Assembly: GCF_947507565.1 (NCBI RefSeq)
Contig: NC_089186.1
Coordinates: 868,001-932,000 of the forward strand
DNA length: 64,000 bases
Direction: 5' to 3'
Source of the DNA: Oscarella lobularis
Lineage: Eukaryota; Porifera; Homoscleromorpha; Homosclerophorida; Oscarellidae
The position numbers were made by a program, and so were the translations under genes. Positions 33,785 to 44,800 of this stretch are shown one piece after another. Positions within the stretch are counted from its first letter, which is position 1. Each line of letters opens with the position of its first letter. Under the pieces are notes generated by a model that did no database searches, had not been told where the DNA came from, and was given only the letters and a program-made list of their open reading frames with translations.

Positions 33785-35060
33785 GTTTCGTTTCGAAAGC
33801 CTTTAGCACGAGTGATCGTGGATTCCGGCATTCTGTAACGTACGTTAGAAAGGAGAGAACGCATCGATAAAAAAACGAGAAGAAAAACGAAATTATACGC
33901 TCACAATCGTTCTACGATTTGGAAAAATATAACTACGCTTCTGTATCATTCAAACCCACGACGATGACTTCACCCGAGAGCTCAAAGATTTAAATATGAT
34001 GATACACTGTACTTGTATGTAAATCTAAAACGTGATTGAACTATGTGATTGAACTATGTTTAATTAATTAATTAACTAATCTGCTAGTTTTTCACGTGAG
34101 CATACTTGTGTCCTCGCTCACGTGCGCTCTTCTCATTGGTCGCAAGGTGTTTAGTGTTCGGGTTATAGTCTGAAGTGTTTTCTCCGAAGCACACAGAAGT
34201 CCGAAGCCCAGCTAACCGAACCGAACGCTCATCTCAGCGACTCTATTGCAGCTGTGAAGCGCATGCCACTCGCATTGGACTTTGTCGACGAAAATTGGTA
34301 AGCGCACGCTTCCCGTATCTACAGCTTCGCCCGCGCAACGCGTTGTCGCGTCCGCTCGGCGCGTCGAGCGGCATCGAGCGGCGTCGAGCAGCGTCGCGCG
34401 GCGTCGAACGAGCGTCGGCGTGACTGTTTTTCGCGCGGCGAGTGACGCGGGGACGCGACGACGCGCGTAATCCACTCGCCTTTAGGCGATCCCTCATCGC
34501 GTGCGCCCGCGCTTCGTTTTATATCATTTCCATCTCCTTTTTTTCTTGTTCGGCGACGAAAGAGTGCCACGAGGCCAACGCGACGAACAGGTTCGCAATC
34601 ACTTCGGGACCCCAGTGGTGTAGGCGTGCACCTTGGGGGCGGGGCTTCCTGTAACATACACACGGCGCTGACTGCCTGCGATGCTACTGCCCGCGGCTCG
34701 CGAGCATAGAAAAATTTCCAACAGTCTAACCTTTAGGTCTGGTTTCCAAAAGTCTAATCGAGGGCGGGTTGGGGTTCGCGAGTGGGGGCGGGTAGCGGTG
34801 GCAGCGCACGAAGCCCAATGGTGTACGTTGCAGAGAGTGTAGCGGGACAACACTTAGGCGTAATGTAATGGCGGTCTCTTCTTTACGTGCTCGGTTTGCA
34901 TCATCACAGCGACTACGTTAGTTTGCACGGGTCCTCTCCCTTGCACTAAGGTTTTAGTTGGCGGCTGCTAGAAGGGTAGGGCGGTTTCAGTAGTAGGCTT
35001 GTAGCTCCTTCCCTTCACGTGTTTAGCTAGCAGCCGCCACGTGCTTTAGACCATGTTTCA
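33785..35060. other. Mostly non-coding interval with a GC-rich island
   Basis: 33785-34090 is AT-rich. 34150-34850 is GC-rich with many CpG (gtcgcgtccgctcggcgcg) and resembles a promoter or CpG-rich first-exon region. A possible first exon has ATG at 34263 (MPLALDFVDENW) with donor gtaagcgc, but I could not identify its continuation. 34860-35060 has no recognisable feature. Confidence 0.35.
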
Positions 35061-35066
35061 ATGGAC

Positions 35067-35186
35067 TTGTGAGGTAATCTAGGTTGATTAGAATATTTTA
35101 GGTCAATGGATTAATAAGGTAATCTAGGGTGATTAGAATATAGGCATATTTTAGCTCAATAGATTAATGAGGTAATCTAGGCTTTA
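35067..35186. repeat. Short AT-rich tandem repeat (about 60-bp unit)
   Basis: The words gaggtaatctagg, gattagaatat, attttag and caat(a/g)gattaat recur in the same order two to three times (starting near 35069, 35116 and 35169). No coding capacity. Confidence 0.7.
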
Positions 35187-35215
35187 TCATGTTATTTTTT
35201 TCAGGGTAGCCTAGT

Positions 35216-35412
35216 AGGTTATTGATTTTATTTGCAGGTTTTTGATTCTACTTACACGTTTTGATTTTTTACAGGTTTTTGATTTTATTTGCAGATTTTT
35301 GATTTTATTCACAGGTTTTGATTTTTTACAGGTTTTTTTATTTGCAGGTTTTTGATTTATTTGCAGGTTTTTCATTTTTTCACAGGTTTTGATTTTGTTC
35401 ATCGGCTTTTTG
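35216..35412. repeat. Minisatellite of a TTGATTTTATTTGCAGG-type unit
   Basis: Roughly nine to ten diverged copies of a 17-24 bp unit (ttgattttatttgcaggttt, with acaggtttt variants). Each unit reads as a polypyrimidine tract followed by cag|gt, so on the plus strand the array is a series of splice-acceptor-like sites. Read on the minus strand it yields a Lys/Asn-rich frame that is not a real protein. Confidence 0.75.
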
Positions 35413-36004
35413 TTTTAAATATATATTTTTACAGGTGTCTTTATATTTAATTATTCATTTATGTTGTTTTTAAAGCACAATTCTAAGAATTCAAATTCAG
35501 CTGAGACATCGATTTGCAAAGGTGAGCATTTTCAGTCACTTTATCATTTTCTATTGACTGGCACGATATTGCCAGGCGAGGAATGAAGAAAGAAGACAGC
35601 TCAAGATTGAGAACTTCGCGTGTGTTTTATAATGCATGGTACTGTGTAGTTGGGTGCGTCGTTCTCTTGGTCTCCAGGTATGGAGACAAGAGATGTCAGT
35701 TAGCCTTCTGTGTAGTGCGCGAATCCCACGCGTCGCGTTACCTGAAACTGACGCATGAGCGCGCGCGCGGGCCTTCCGTTGACGCTTCGCGTTTTCCACG
35801 CGGTTGCATGTCTCTCCACTCCCGGAGCATGAGCGAGCGCGCGTCCCTTCCGCAAACGCTGTGTCTCACGTGTCGCCCTACTCGCGTGTTCGTGAAAGTA
35901 GGTACAATTACGGCAAAAAATTTTTATTGAAATATCCCGATTATTAAAAAATTGAAATTAAGTGTTCTCGTTTCTTCTTCGTCCTCCTCCCGTCGTCGTT
36001 GTCC
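35413..36004. other. Non-coding interval
   Basis: AT-rich to 35560, then mixed sequence with several overlapping short frames on both strands and no family signal. Confidence 0.4.
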
Positions 36005-36180
36005 TGCGATGCCGCTTGGCCAGGAGGCCAAGCGGTGGGACTGAGACTGCAGTCCCCACAGTGGACTTTAATCCAAGTTCACAGGGGAACGGCGGATTAG
36101 CCTTCGGCCGCCAAGGAGGGTGGCGCATATTAATCTCCAGCCCACAAGGAGGGAGACTTTCACCCCAGGGTGACGTCTTC
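36005..36180. other. Cluster of strong hairpins (possible structured RNA or small MITE)
   Basis: 36012-36035 is a perfect 10-bp stem with a 4-nt loop (ccgcttggcc-agga-ggccaagcgg). It is followed at once by a near-perfect stem gtgggactg / cagtccccac (36036-36059), then ggcgg / ccgcc around 36090-36112. The segment is GC-rich between AT-rich flanks. No RNA family is recognised. Confidence 0.45.
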
Positions 36181-36204
36181 GTCGACTTCTGCTTCTTTCT
36201 TCAT

Positions 36205-36519
36205 CTATATCGTCAGATTGATCGATGCCTTCAAAATAGAAATCAAAGCAAAATTCGATACTAATGAAATTCTATAGTCTTCGCTGCTGTACATGGACGT
36301 AGAAACGCTGTGGAGGAGGGAACTGATCCATATGCCAATATCAATACCCGCAATAAAATGTCCAATATTAGCCAAAATTAAAAGCGTGAGGTCAATTTGG
36401 TACCACAGAATCAACAAGGCAACTGATCCCAACAATTTCATAACAAAATATCGAGAATCGGAGAGATGACCCAAATCACCAAAAACGTGTGCTATCAGGG
36501 ACGCTAAAAATCTCGACAT
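36205..36519 (-). CDS. Hypothetical small membrane protein
   Basis: Single open frame with ATG at 36519. It encodes three hydrophobic stretches (KLLGSVALLILWYQ, LTLLILANIGHFIAGIDIGI, VSNFALISILKA), suggesting an integral membrane protein. No family recognised; it may be an exon of a larger gene or chance in AT-rich DNA. Confidence 0.3.
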   Translation of the reverse strand: MSRFLASLIAHVFGDLGHLSDSRYFVMKLLGSVALLILWYQIDLTLLILANIGHFIAGIDIGIWISSLLHSVSTSMYSSEDYRISLVSNFALISILKASINLTI

Positions 36520-36655
36520 CGGGAATATCCAAATAAACGCGCTAGATCTACTGTAATAGGCTAGTATAACAACTCCGCGTGGCTAAACGGTTCGTGCGAG
36601 CCAAAATTCAGGAGAAAAACGCTAATTTATTCGGATAACACAAAAGCGCACCTTT

Positions 36656-37069
36656 TTGGACGGTTTCTTCGGACTTGAGCGCACGTTCTCGATGGGAAAG
36701 CGCTTCGCAGGTGTAGATCTAAGCAAAAAGAACGAGGCGAACGTGATCGGTGACGTCCGGGTGGAGGAATTCGTCTTTTTTATCGCGAAAAACGGGCACC
36801 CTATCGCTCATACGCTTACCGATGCCTTTTCTGCATTCGTCGCTGGCTTCCGCGCCGTCGTTGTCGCCGAAATGGATCGTTTTCTCCTTCTACGTTTCTT
36901 CTTCGATCACGTGTTGGCTTCGCGATGTCCGGGCAGTTCGCTCACGGTTGAGGAAACGGTTCGCGTCCTTCGTGAGCGCATTGCGGGAGACTCGTGCGAG
37001 TACAGAAAATTTGCTCCGAAGCAGGAAACGCGGTTTGATAGCCGACTTACCGGTCTCAGATCAAATTAA
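36656..37069 (+). CDS. Hypothetical protein
   Basis: Open frame with an internal ATG at 36689 (MGKRFAGVDLSKKNEAN) and stop TAA. It includes VEEFVFFIAKNGHPIAHTLT and VEETVRVLRERIAGD. An overlapping frame is also open over much of the region, and the minus strand is partly open, so coding status is uncertain. No domain recognised. Confidence 0.3.
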   Translation: MDGFFGLERTFSMGKRFAGVDLSKKNEANVIGDVRVEEFVFFIAKNGHPIAHTLTDAFSAFVAGFRAVVVAEMDRFLLLRFFFDHVLASRCPGSSLTVEETVRVLRERIAGDSCEYRKFAPKQETRFDSRLTGLRSN

Positions 37070-37342
37070 TTATAACAACATGTGTCTTCTTCTTCTAATG
37101 GGAAACCCTTCATATGTGCCTACTCGTTGCTGTTGCTGTTGTTGTTGCCTCTGCATTGCGTGCTGTATGTAAGATTGGTGTGTTAGTCTGAATGCATGTT
37201 TCTTTCCATTATGTTGTACGCTCTTCTTTCCCTTACTTCTATGTTGTTTGGCCTAGTAGAGTTGCCTTGCGTCAGCTGCTGCCAATAAAGTTTCACCGGC
37301 GTCTACCCAGCTGAAAAGTCAACACTGCTTTAGCAACACTAG
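37070..37342. other. Short interval downstream of the SLC18-like gene
   Basis: T-rich sequence with a (tgttgctgt)-like run near 37128-37150. No gene. Confidence 0.4.
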
Positions 37343-37349
37343 CTAAAGC
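37327..37349. other. Perfect 8-bp hairpin overlapping the restored stop codon
   Basis: gctttagc, a 7-nt loop (aacacta), then gctaaagc. It lies at the TAG that ends the restored transporter tail and could be a 3'-end element, but chance cannot be excluded. Confidence 0.4.
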
Positions 37350-38694
37350 AGAGGAGATTTTTCATTAACTTCTTCGTTCTCTGTCTCCTTCCCACTATTT
37401 CCTCCGCGCTTCTTAATGTCTTTCATGTAGATTAGCATAAAGGCGAACACACAAACGTTGCAACAGCAACGGACCAGGCGGCCCACCCAAAGTCAACGTA
37501 CCTCGCCACAGCCGAACCGTATATCGGACTGATAATAAAGCCGACGCAGAACGCCGTTGAAACAATCGAATAGACAGTTCCATAAACGGACGTATAGCGA
37601 ACGTCGGCAACCATACCGAGAAGGGGGCTCATGGCAGCGTCAACCGCGCCCACTCCAACTCCCATAAAGACGAGAGGCACAAGAGAAATATAGAGATTAT
37701 ACTTGTGAAAGAGAGCGACTAGAGGCAGCAGCGCCATTCCAACAGCAATGAGAATCATCCCTATCATAGCACTGAGCCACCACCACCTACTCGGCACCTT
37801 CCCGGCGGCCGGAGCGGCGAAGACGTAGGCAAGTGAGACAGCCGCCATAATGTAGCTGACCCTCGACGGCGTCGCCTCCGGATCGTGAAAATTATTCTTC
37901 ATCCACGTTGGCAGTATGGGTTCGGTGAGGGAGAGAGAGGCAGCAGTAAGCACGAGCGCAAAAAAACCGACGAGTATGTAAGAATCTCTCATGAGGACCC
38001 ATATTGATGTGGGCTTCTCGTCGCTTTTACGCGGCGATTTGTTTCCGCCCACGAGAACAAGGGCGGAAAGAATTAACGCTAAAACTGCAAGGGATCCCGT
38101 TATGATATACGGATACTTCCAGCCGGCGTCGACGCCGCCCGGCACGTTGGCAAAGGCGCCTCCAAACGGGTAGCCGACAATGAGACCCAGTCCGGCTCCA
38201 GTGAAAATCTTTCCCATCGCCGCGCCGCGCTCCTCCTGGTCTGGATAGCGATCGGCGATGACGGCGAGGGAAGCGGTCAAGGCGGCAGACTCGCCGACGC
38301 CCTGGACGGCGCGAGATGCGATGAGAACGTAGTACATTTTCCCGACGTTTGATACGATGAGATTGGCGAAGGCGGAAACAAAGGAGGCGAGGGCGAAGAT
38401 GAAGAAGCCGAAGAGTAGGGGTCCCGTTGTGCCGTGGTAGACAATGTAGCCGACGAAAGGATTGGCGACGATCGTTGCGAAGGAGTTTGTCGCGAGGAGG
38501 ACGCCTATGCGGATAGACGTCTCGGTCTCGTTAAGGAATGCGGCGATCGTCGGTACGATGAAGGAGTTGAGTAAACATTGGAGGAAGAGGGAGATGAAGG
38601 CGACGACGAGAATAAGTGGACGGTAAGAAGAGATTCGAGAGAGAATCCCAGCGTTATGAGTCGACTCCGGAGCGGAAGACCTTGTCTCCTCCAT
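37343..38694 (-). CDS. SLC18-like major facilitator transporter with a frameshifted C-terminus
   Basis: ATG at 38694; the open frame runs without introns to a stop at 37432 (420 residues). It has about 12 membrane helices. Typical features are FIVPTIAAFL in helix 1, NPFVGYIVYH in the first cytoplasmic loop, and RAVQGVGESAALTASLAVIA with DQEERGAAMG, which match vesicular amine/acetylcholine transporter-type (SLC18) proteins of the 12-helix drug-antiporter group. At the last helix the frame stops abruptly (TFVCSPLC). Removing one TG from the gtgtgt run restores a long hydrophobic end and a polar tail to 37343 (VFAFMLIYMKDIKKRGG, then NEEVNEKSPLL) that carries an acidic dileucine sorting signal, EKSPLL. 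Such signals direct SLC18 and lysosomal transporters to vesicles. The frameshift may be real, allelic or an assembly error. Confidence 0.8.
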
Positions 38695-38794
38695 TGATGT
38701 GATGTACTGGAGAGCTATTTCCTGTGTACGTACACGTTAGGTCGGTGTGACGTCATGCAATGAGTCACTTCGTGCAACTTCCTTTGGCTTTACT

Positions 38795-39088
38795 TCAATC
38801 AGCTGCTGCCATATAGCCAGCGTACAGAGAACGCTCACCGAAGAAGTACTTACATAAGGTCGATGAATGAAGGTTTGGCTCCAGATTCACGGGTGACGAA
38901 CAACGATGACGTCGAAGGTCACTTCTGGGCGTGTTTAGGTTGGGATCGCTTTGCGCAGAGTCCCTTCTTTGGTGCTGCCGCCTTCTAGCAACCATGGCAT
39001 CGTAGAGGCTCGCTGCGACGATGTCGGTTGTGGCAGTGACGTCGTCGCTTCCACGTAGAATTGGATTGTCGACGTCCCCATTTGACAT
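38795..39088 (-). CDS. Hypothetical polar protein upstream of the SLC18-like gene
   Basis: ATG at 39088 (MSNGDVDNPILRG), followed by a polar, Arg/Ser-rich sequence (SLYDAMVARRRQHQRRDSAQ, then SDLRRHRCSSPVNLEP) that resembles a disordered, phosphorylatable region. A second frame, 39201-38935 (KVKRSQDKADKQREKQKAL), overlaps. Which is used is unclear, and a splice between them is possible. No family recognised. Confidence 0.35.
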   Translation of the reverse strand: MSNGDVDNPILRGSDDVTATTDIVAASLYDAMVARRRQHQRRDSAQSDPNLNTPRSDLRRHRCSSPVNLEPNLHSSTLCKYFFGERSLYAGYMAAAD

Positions 39089-39199
39089 AACGCTTTCTGT
39101 TTCTCGCGTTGCTTGTCCGCTTTGTCCTGGCTACGTTTAACTTTGGAACTACCAGTTCCAAACGAGACCTGCCTGACGCGATTTTGGAGGTTTTTTTTC

Positions 39200-39440
39200 A
39201 CTTGAGAGATGATGCATAGTCGCAGGGCCCTAAATTGCCAGTGTCTCGCGTCGTCGATCTCGTTTACAGCCTTTTTTCGCTATACGAAAGCCTGTAGGAT
39301 TTGCATCGCAATTTTCTCTTAATTCGCCGTCCCTGTGGTCATCACCTTTAACGGCAACGGACGACCATGACAGCCATGAGTGAACAGAGCACCAGGGAGA
39401 TTTGTCTGCCACTCAGCTTGACTTTTAGCGCCAGAAGAGG
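39200..39440. other. Interval between the small ORF and ROCO relic E
   Basis: Short frames on the minus strand without family signal; nothing further seen. Confidence 0.35.
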
Positions 39441-39880
39441 ATACGTGTCAATGACTCTATTGTTATCAGCGCGGTGTTCCAAAAGCCATTTCATTCCAAA
39501 AATGCTTCCACCCCCGCAGGCATGACGCCATACTATTACAAACATTGCACATGTAGCAAACAAAAGCACATCTGGTATCACCTTTTCTTTAATAGCATTT
39601 ACGCTGATTCCTTTTCATTAAAACGATAATCAAAAATCTCGTTTGCTTTGTCAGATGACAAAAATTGATTCTAAGCTCCCCAAGCCTATAAATCAAAAGT
39701 TATTCTTGCGAGACGGTTGATATCAATTCTGTTACGACATCAGATGGTAACAAAATGTAGCCATGTTCTTCGAGATAGAGCATTTTTTTCATTGTTTCAA
39801 CGGAACTTGCACATGCATAAGAATATGGCGTACATCCATCCTAAAAAAGCTCTAGAGATGAGTGATGTCATATCAGCAAT
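39441..39880 (-). pseudogene. ROCO relic E (ankyrin exons 5-7 only)
   Basis: Minus-strand sequence corresponding to ankyrin exons 5 to 7 of the ROCO copies. It includes a CTPYSYACASSVETMKKML-type stretch near 39840-39780, the SSDKANEIFDY exon near 39670-39600 and HACGGGSIFGMKWLLEHRAD near 39530-39460. Exon boundaries and frames are partly lost, and no Roc, COR or death exons follow. It sits directly after the PLEKHF-like copy G1, the reverse of the G2-H-F order further right. Confidence 0.7.
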
Positions 39881-39899
39881 TCTATCGCCGGGACGCCTG

Positions 39900-41534
39900 A
39901 TGGAACGCGACTTCTCTAAACAATAAACACACTGACTACGAGTGCACGTACTCATTTTTTCGTCTCCCCCTTCGGATTTTTCCTTTCGGGGTCGCGGTTT
40001 GGGGACGGGTTTTTCAGCTGGTTTATCTTCTTGCATTTCTTCGTATTTGCCTTGAAGTGTTCCTTGCAGTAGCAATTTATGTCGAGAAATCCGAATTCGC
40101 CGATTTTGAGCTACACTCCAAAATTAGCGAATCTACGTCATCCCACATCCGAAAATAACCTTCTTATCGCATTTGACGCAAATCCTCGCGTCGTTCTCCT
40201 GAGAACGTTAATTTCCTTATTGAATCAATAATTTGTCCCCCACTTACCTGTTCCTCTTTCGCCTGCTTCTTCTTTCGCGGAGGAGCGCGTGGAATCGTCT
40301 CCACCTAAGAACGAATAAAAATAAAAGCATATATTTATTTTGAATACGCACTTGGTTCCCATGACGTTTCGCCGAGAAGTCCATACGCAACGAAATCGCA
40401 ATAGAATCCCACTCAATGCCCCCTAACTATGCAATCATTACTAGAGACTACCTTGGATGAAGCCATGGGTCTCGCATCGACGATTGTAATCGATTTAGGA
40501 GAAGCAACGTCTTCTGCTACATAAGACAGAGAAAATAGAAGCGTTAATTGTTATTTTTTATTTATTTATTTATTTATCTTGCCTTTTGTGTTGGTTGATT
40601 TTTTCTCGAGCGAGTTGTAGCATTCGTTGCAGACGCGTTCAAGACGTTCGTCACCCGGTTTCGGCGTCTTGCTTTGGAAGACAACAAGATCAACTTTGTG
40701 ACTCGAACACGTGGAGCAGACGACTTTGCCACAATTACGACAGTGATGCTAAAATAAAAAGATTAATATCATCGATTTTTAGGTATGTTTACCTTTCTAT
40801 TGAATTTTGAGAATTTCGCTTTTCGCCATCCGTGACTTTTCCGTCCGGGACCCAAACAGCATGAGTAAAAAGTTGACATTTTCTAAAATTATTAATTAAT
40901 TAAGAAGATTTATGAGTTTTAATTAATTCTTGACCTTGGCCTTTTTGCACTTTTGCCATAATTTTTTTCAAATTCGATAGCCAATTGTTCTTGTCGCTCA
41001 AAATCGGCGCGAAAACGTGAAACGATTTATCGGTGTGATTAATTTGAAAAGCATTATCAGTATCTATAAATAGCCCAATAAATAGATAAATATAACTCTA
41101 TATATTTTCCCACCCAAATGCTTATCGATTTTACTCTCATCTATGGAATAGGCCTGCGGCAGAAAATTACACTCAGACGAGACGGACATCTGATCCAAGA
41201 TAAAGACGTGTTGCTGAGCGTAATGACCACGTGCCCATAAACCTATAATTAATTAAGACATTCTCAAAGAGAAATAATCGGGCCACGCCCACTCGCTCTT
41301 TTCTTACCAAAACGTCAGGAAGAAGTGTCGTGGCTTTGGACCGCGGCGACAGACTTTGAGTAGGGTTCCCTCGCGGATGAAAATTCGGCCCGGAACTAGG
41401 AGCGTCTGCGCGGAAATGCACGCGCTTCGATTTTTTTCCACGAATGGGGGGCCCCGCGAGAAGCTTACGCATCCTCCCTGGAAGCGGCCTTGTACTCCGG
41501 CGATTTTCGATTGGTTGAAATCGGATTGAGCCAA
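39900..41534 (-). pseudogene. PLEKHF-like (phafin) PH-FYVE gene, copy G1, with indels
   Basis: Minus-strand exons: the PH start at about 41500-41309 (VPGRIFIREGTLLKVCRRGP), about 41240-41155 (HYAQQHVFILDQMS), about 41040-40930 (KSFHVFAPILSDKNNWLSNL), about 40875-40795 (THAVWVPDG), the FYVE exon about 40750-40582 (HCRNCGKVVCSTCS, then LERVCNECYNSLEK), and Pro/Lys-rich tail exons near 40520-40455, 40313-40253 and 40070-39950. Phafins bind PI3P through PH and FYVE on endosomes. Compared with copy G2, G1 lacks 7 bp in the exon encoding FFLFNDVL and about 10 bp after VYG. In the 40.8 kb exon, the VWVPDGKVT frame and the KAKFSKFNRK frame do not join, so the first zinc-binding CxxC pair is lost. Probably non-functional, or badly assembled. 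Confidence 0.75.
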
Positions 41535-41835
41535 TGGGATTTCTTCCTGGAGGTGGGATTCCGATGTGTTTGGCTCGTGTTTCCTCTCGATGAGGCCTCA
41601 CATTGCTGATGCGTACTTCCGTCTTGTCGTCGCGTCGATTTACGCTTGAACATCGCCCTCTCTTGTATCAAAATCGAAAGAAAACACGAAGAAGCGAAAC
41701 GAGCCAAAGCGCGCTAAATAACTTGCATTGAGCACACCGATTTTTCATTCGCCTCACCTACAGAAACATACAAAAATTTTACATGCAACGTCCCAGACAG
41801 ACAGCCATTCACAAACAAAATAAGAAAGAGGATAT

Positions 41836-44800
41836 CTACTTACTGCCACACAGCAATTCAAATTTCGACATGATTGCCCTTCGATTTACTTCAAACAGAT
41901 CAAACAATCCTAGAAGCTGACCCACTGTAGGTGATTTTGCAGTGTTCCACAATTTCAACACTTTGACCATACGAGCAAAGTCGTGACAAATTTGTTCGCG
42001 AACATATTGAAGATCATTTTCATCAATATGTAGAGAGGAGCCAAGATCTTCCCACAATGAACCCTTGACGTGAGCGCAGGCTGTGATCAGATCGTCTGAT
42101 ACCAGAGCATCGTCAGGAGGAAAAGTACCTGAATAACAACTATTAGAAGGAAAAGATACTCGCCAAAAAATGAATACCTGAAGTGAAACCAGATAGAATC
42201 ACTAAATCTCTGACGGAAGAACGATGACGTCTTTCTGGTCGAGCGGAAAACAAGAGGTGATCCAAAGCCTTCGCATTGACTTTCTGATCGACTTCACTTG
42301 ACAAATAAATAGCAGGATCTTCGTTGAGTTGCTGAAGATGAGAACTGTCTAAATAGAACCAATTGAGAATAACTCCCGGACTTCGTTCATCGCACGCTTC
42401 AGCGATCATCGATTTCAGTTCATTGAAGAATTTCTTCGTTTCGGCCTCGCAACTGACTTTGCTGGACCAACGAAAAACGATGTCAATGCAATGACGTCCC
42501 TTCTTTATTCCCAATTGAATGAGACACTCGATTACTTTATTACCGAAAATCCTCACTAACTTTATGCCGTTCTTCCAAAGCTCTTCACTTGTGTCCGTCA
42601 GACGAGAGCAACGACATTGAAGAATGACGAACGACGACGGTGAGATGATGTCGACCGATTTATTACATTCATATCGTTGACCACGATACACGTCCAGCGT
42701 CGCGTCTATAACCCAGGCGGCAGGAGGAATAGAATCGTCGAGAAGAGCGGGAATCTGATACATTCCAGGTGCGTCTTCCAGCGCAATGCACAGATCCAAA
42801 GAGCGAAGAACTTCAATTGCAACGTCAGCCTTCACAACGAATGCAGATGGACGGCCCTTGTGTACGAGGTCGTCTTCAAATGCCGTCAGAGCCGATTCAA
42901 TGTCGCTCTTTGACGCCTTCCCCAATTTCCCCGTCTGCATGGCGACTGGAAACCAGGGAGGAGCGAGAAGAGGACCGATTACATTATGACACAACCACTG
43001 AGGTCGAACAGAGATGCGACGACCAAGATTAATAATCTATATAAACATATTAGTAATCTGTGCAAAACTAATCGTAATCACTCACTAATCCGGACGAGTC
43101 AAGATACTCAACAGCCACTTTTTTCTCGTCCTCGTTTAGAACGAGTTTGACCTCTTGAGAAATCCACTTTTGAAATTCTTCAGTCGTCAGGAAATAGGCC
43201 ATTGGACGTTTCCTCTTTTTGTCCAGAATAGAGAGATGCTTCTCAATTTCGTGGCACAATTTTGGAATGCCATCTGCTGCCTGTGAAAACCAAAATGTGT
43301 CAAAAAGTCATTTTTAGATTATTGAGTTATTACCTCTAGCATTTTTTCACGAATTTTCTTGAGTTTCTGACGACAGTCGTCCATGCGAACCGAAGTGCTC
43401 TTACTGCAATCCATTTCGATCACGTGATCAATTTCAATATTGAACGTATTGCCAAATAGTTTCTGAAGCTCTCTGGCGACTCGTTTCATCTGGAAACTCA
43501 CTTCGATTCCCGCCTTTTCTTCAAAACCGATTAAATTGAATATTATCATAAATGGAATTAGCGACGTCACGTGAGACAGAAGCGTTCTTAATGAAGCCTT
43601 GGCAAACGCACACCAGAATTGGCCTTCTTCTAGAAGACTCTTTTCTGACGTCATCTCGTCTCCCTTTCGAATTGGAAGAATGAGATTGAACATTGTATTG
43701 GACTTTTGAAAGAAGAGCCCATGCGCGCTGTGGAATGTGGGTTGGGCACCAAAATCCCACCACGATCCTTTGCCAATTTCCTTATTTTCACAATTATGAA
43801 TATCAACCCCGGGTGTGCGATCCTTTTCTTTGGGTGGGGGTTGATTGAGTCGAAGAAGAGAATTCACGTACGTCGTTTTTCCCGCCATTTCTTTGCCAAC
43901 TACGCAGAATTTAATTGAATCCGGACGAACCGTTTCTCGTTGAAGAACGGAAAACCGGGCGGCGTCCTAATAAAATAGATACATAATGGAACTGAATCAA
44001 AATGAAGACGTACGTAATGCTGTCGAAGGAGAGCTCTTGTTGCACCAAGTGCCACCTGATGAGGCGTATTTCCGTCCTTAATTACACGTTTATAGATTCT
44101 CTCTAATTTACAAGAAAATCACGTCACCTGATCTTGACACGTGACGTCAACACCCTTCTTAATCAATAGATCAATAACTGATGCGTTTACGCTTGACGAG
44201 CTTTCTGCAACCATATGCAATGCATTTTGTTTGTTCTACAGAGATTTGAATAGAGAACGATTGAGAAATGAGAATTCTGACTAACCTTATTTCTGACAGA
44301 GACATCAGCTCCTAATTCAATTAGTTGCTGAATGACAAGGAAAGAAGGATGATACTGATCACATGCGTACAGTAAGGGTGTCCTTCCCTCCTAAAAATAG
44401 GATTAACAAACAAAAAATGCAAGAATGCAACCTTATCAACGGAATTGATATCAATGCCTTTCTCAATGACAAGATATCGAAGAGCATCTTTTACTTCATC
44501 TTCACACTTTGAGGGGTGGGTGGCGTGAAACAAAGCCGTCCTCCCTTTCTGAATAAAAAAGACAGCGATTTGTTGATTGAATTTGTAGCAAATAAACAAC
44601 ATCTCACGTCATCTTTTGCTCGACAGATGGCTCCTTTATCTACCAAGTAGCGAATTTTTGTTGAACGATTGATGGAACTTCCACACGCAAACATAAAAGG
44701 CGTTTGGTCAAACTGAAGATGAAATAAGCATAAAAGTATCACAAGTGAAATCTGCTAACATTATCGACGCTATTGATATCAGAGTTGTGTTCCAAAAGCC

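Noticed and set aside
35211-35402. Lys/Asn-rich minus-strand peptide
   Set aside because: Translation of the T-rich minisatellite, open only because of the repeat unit.
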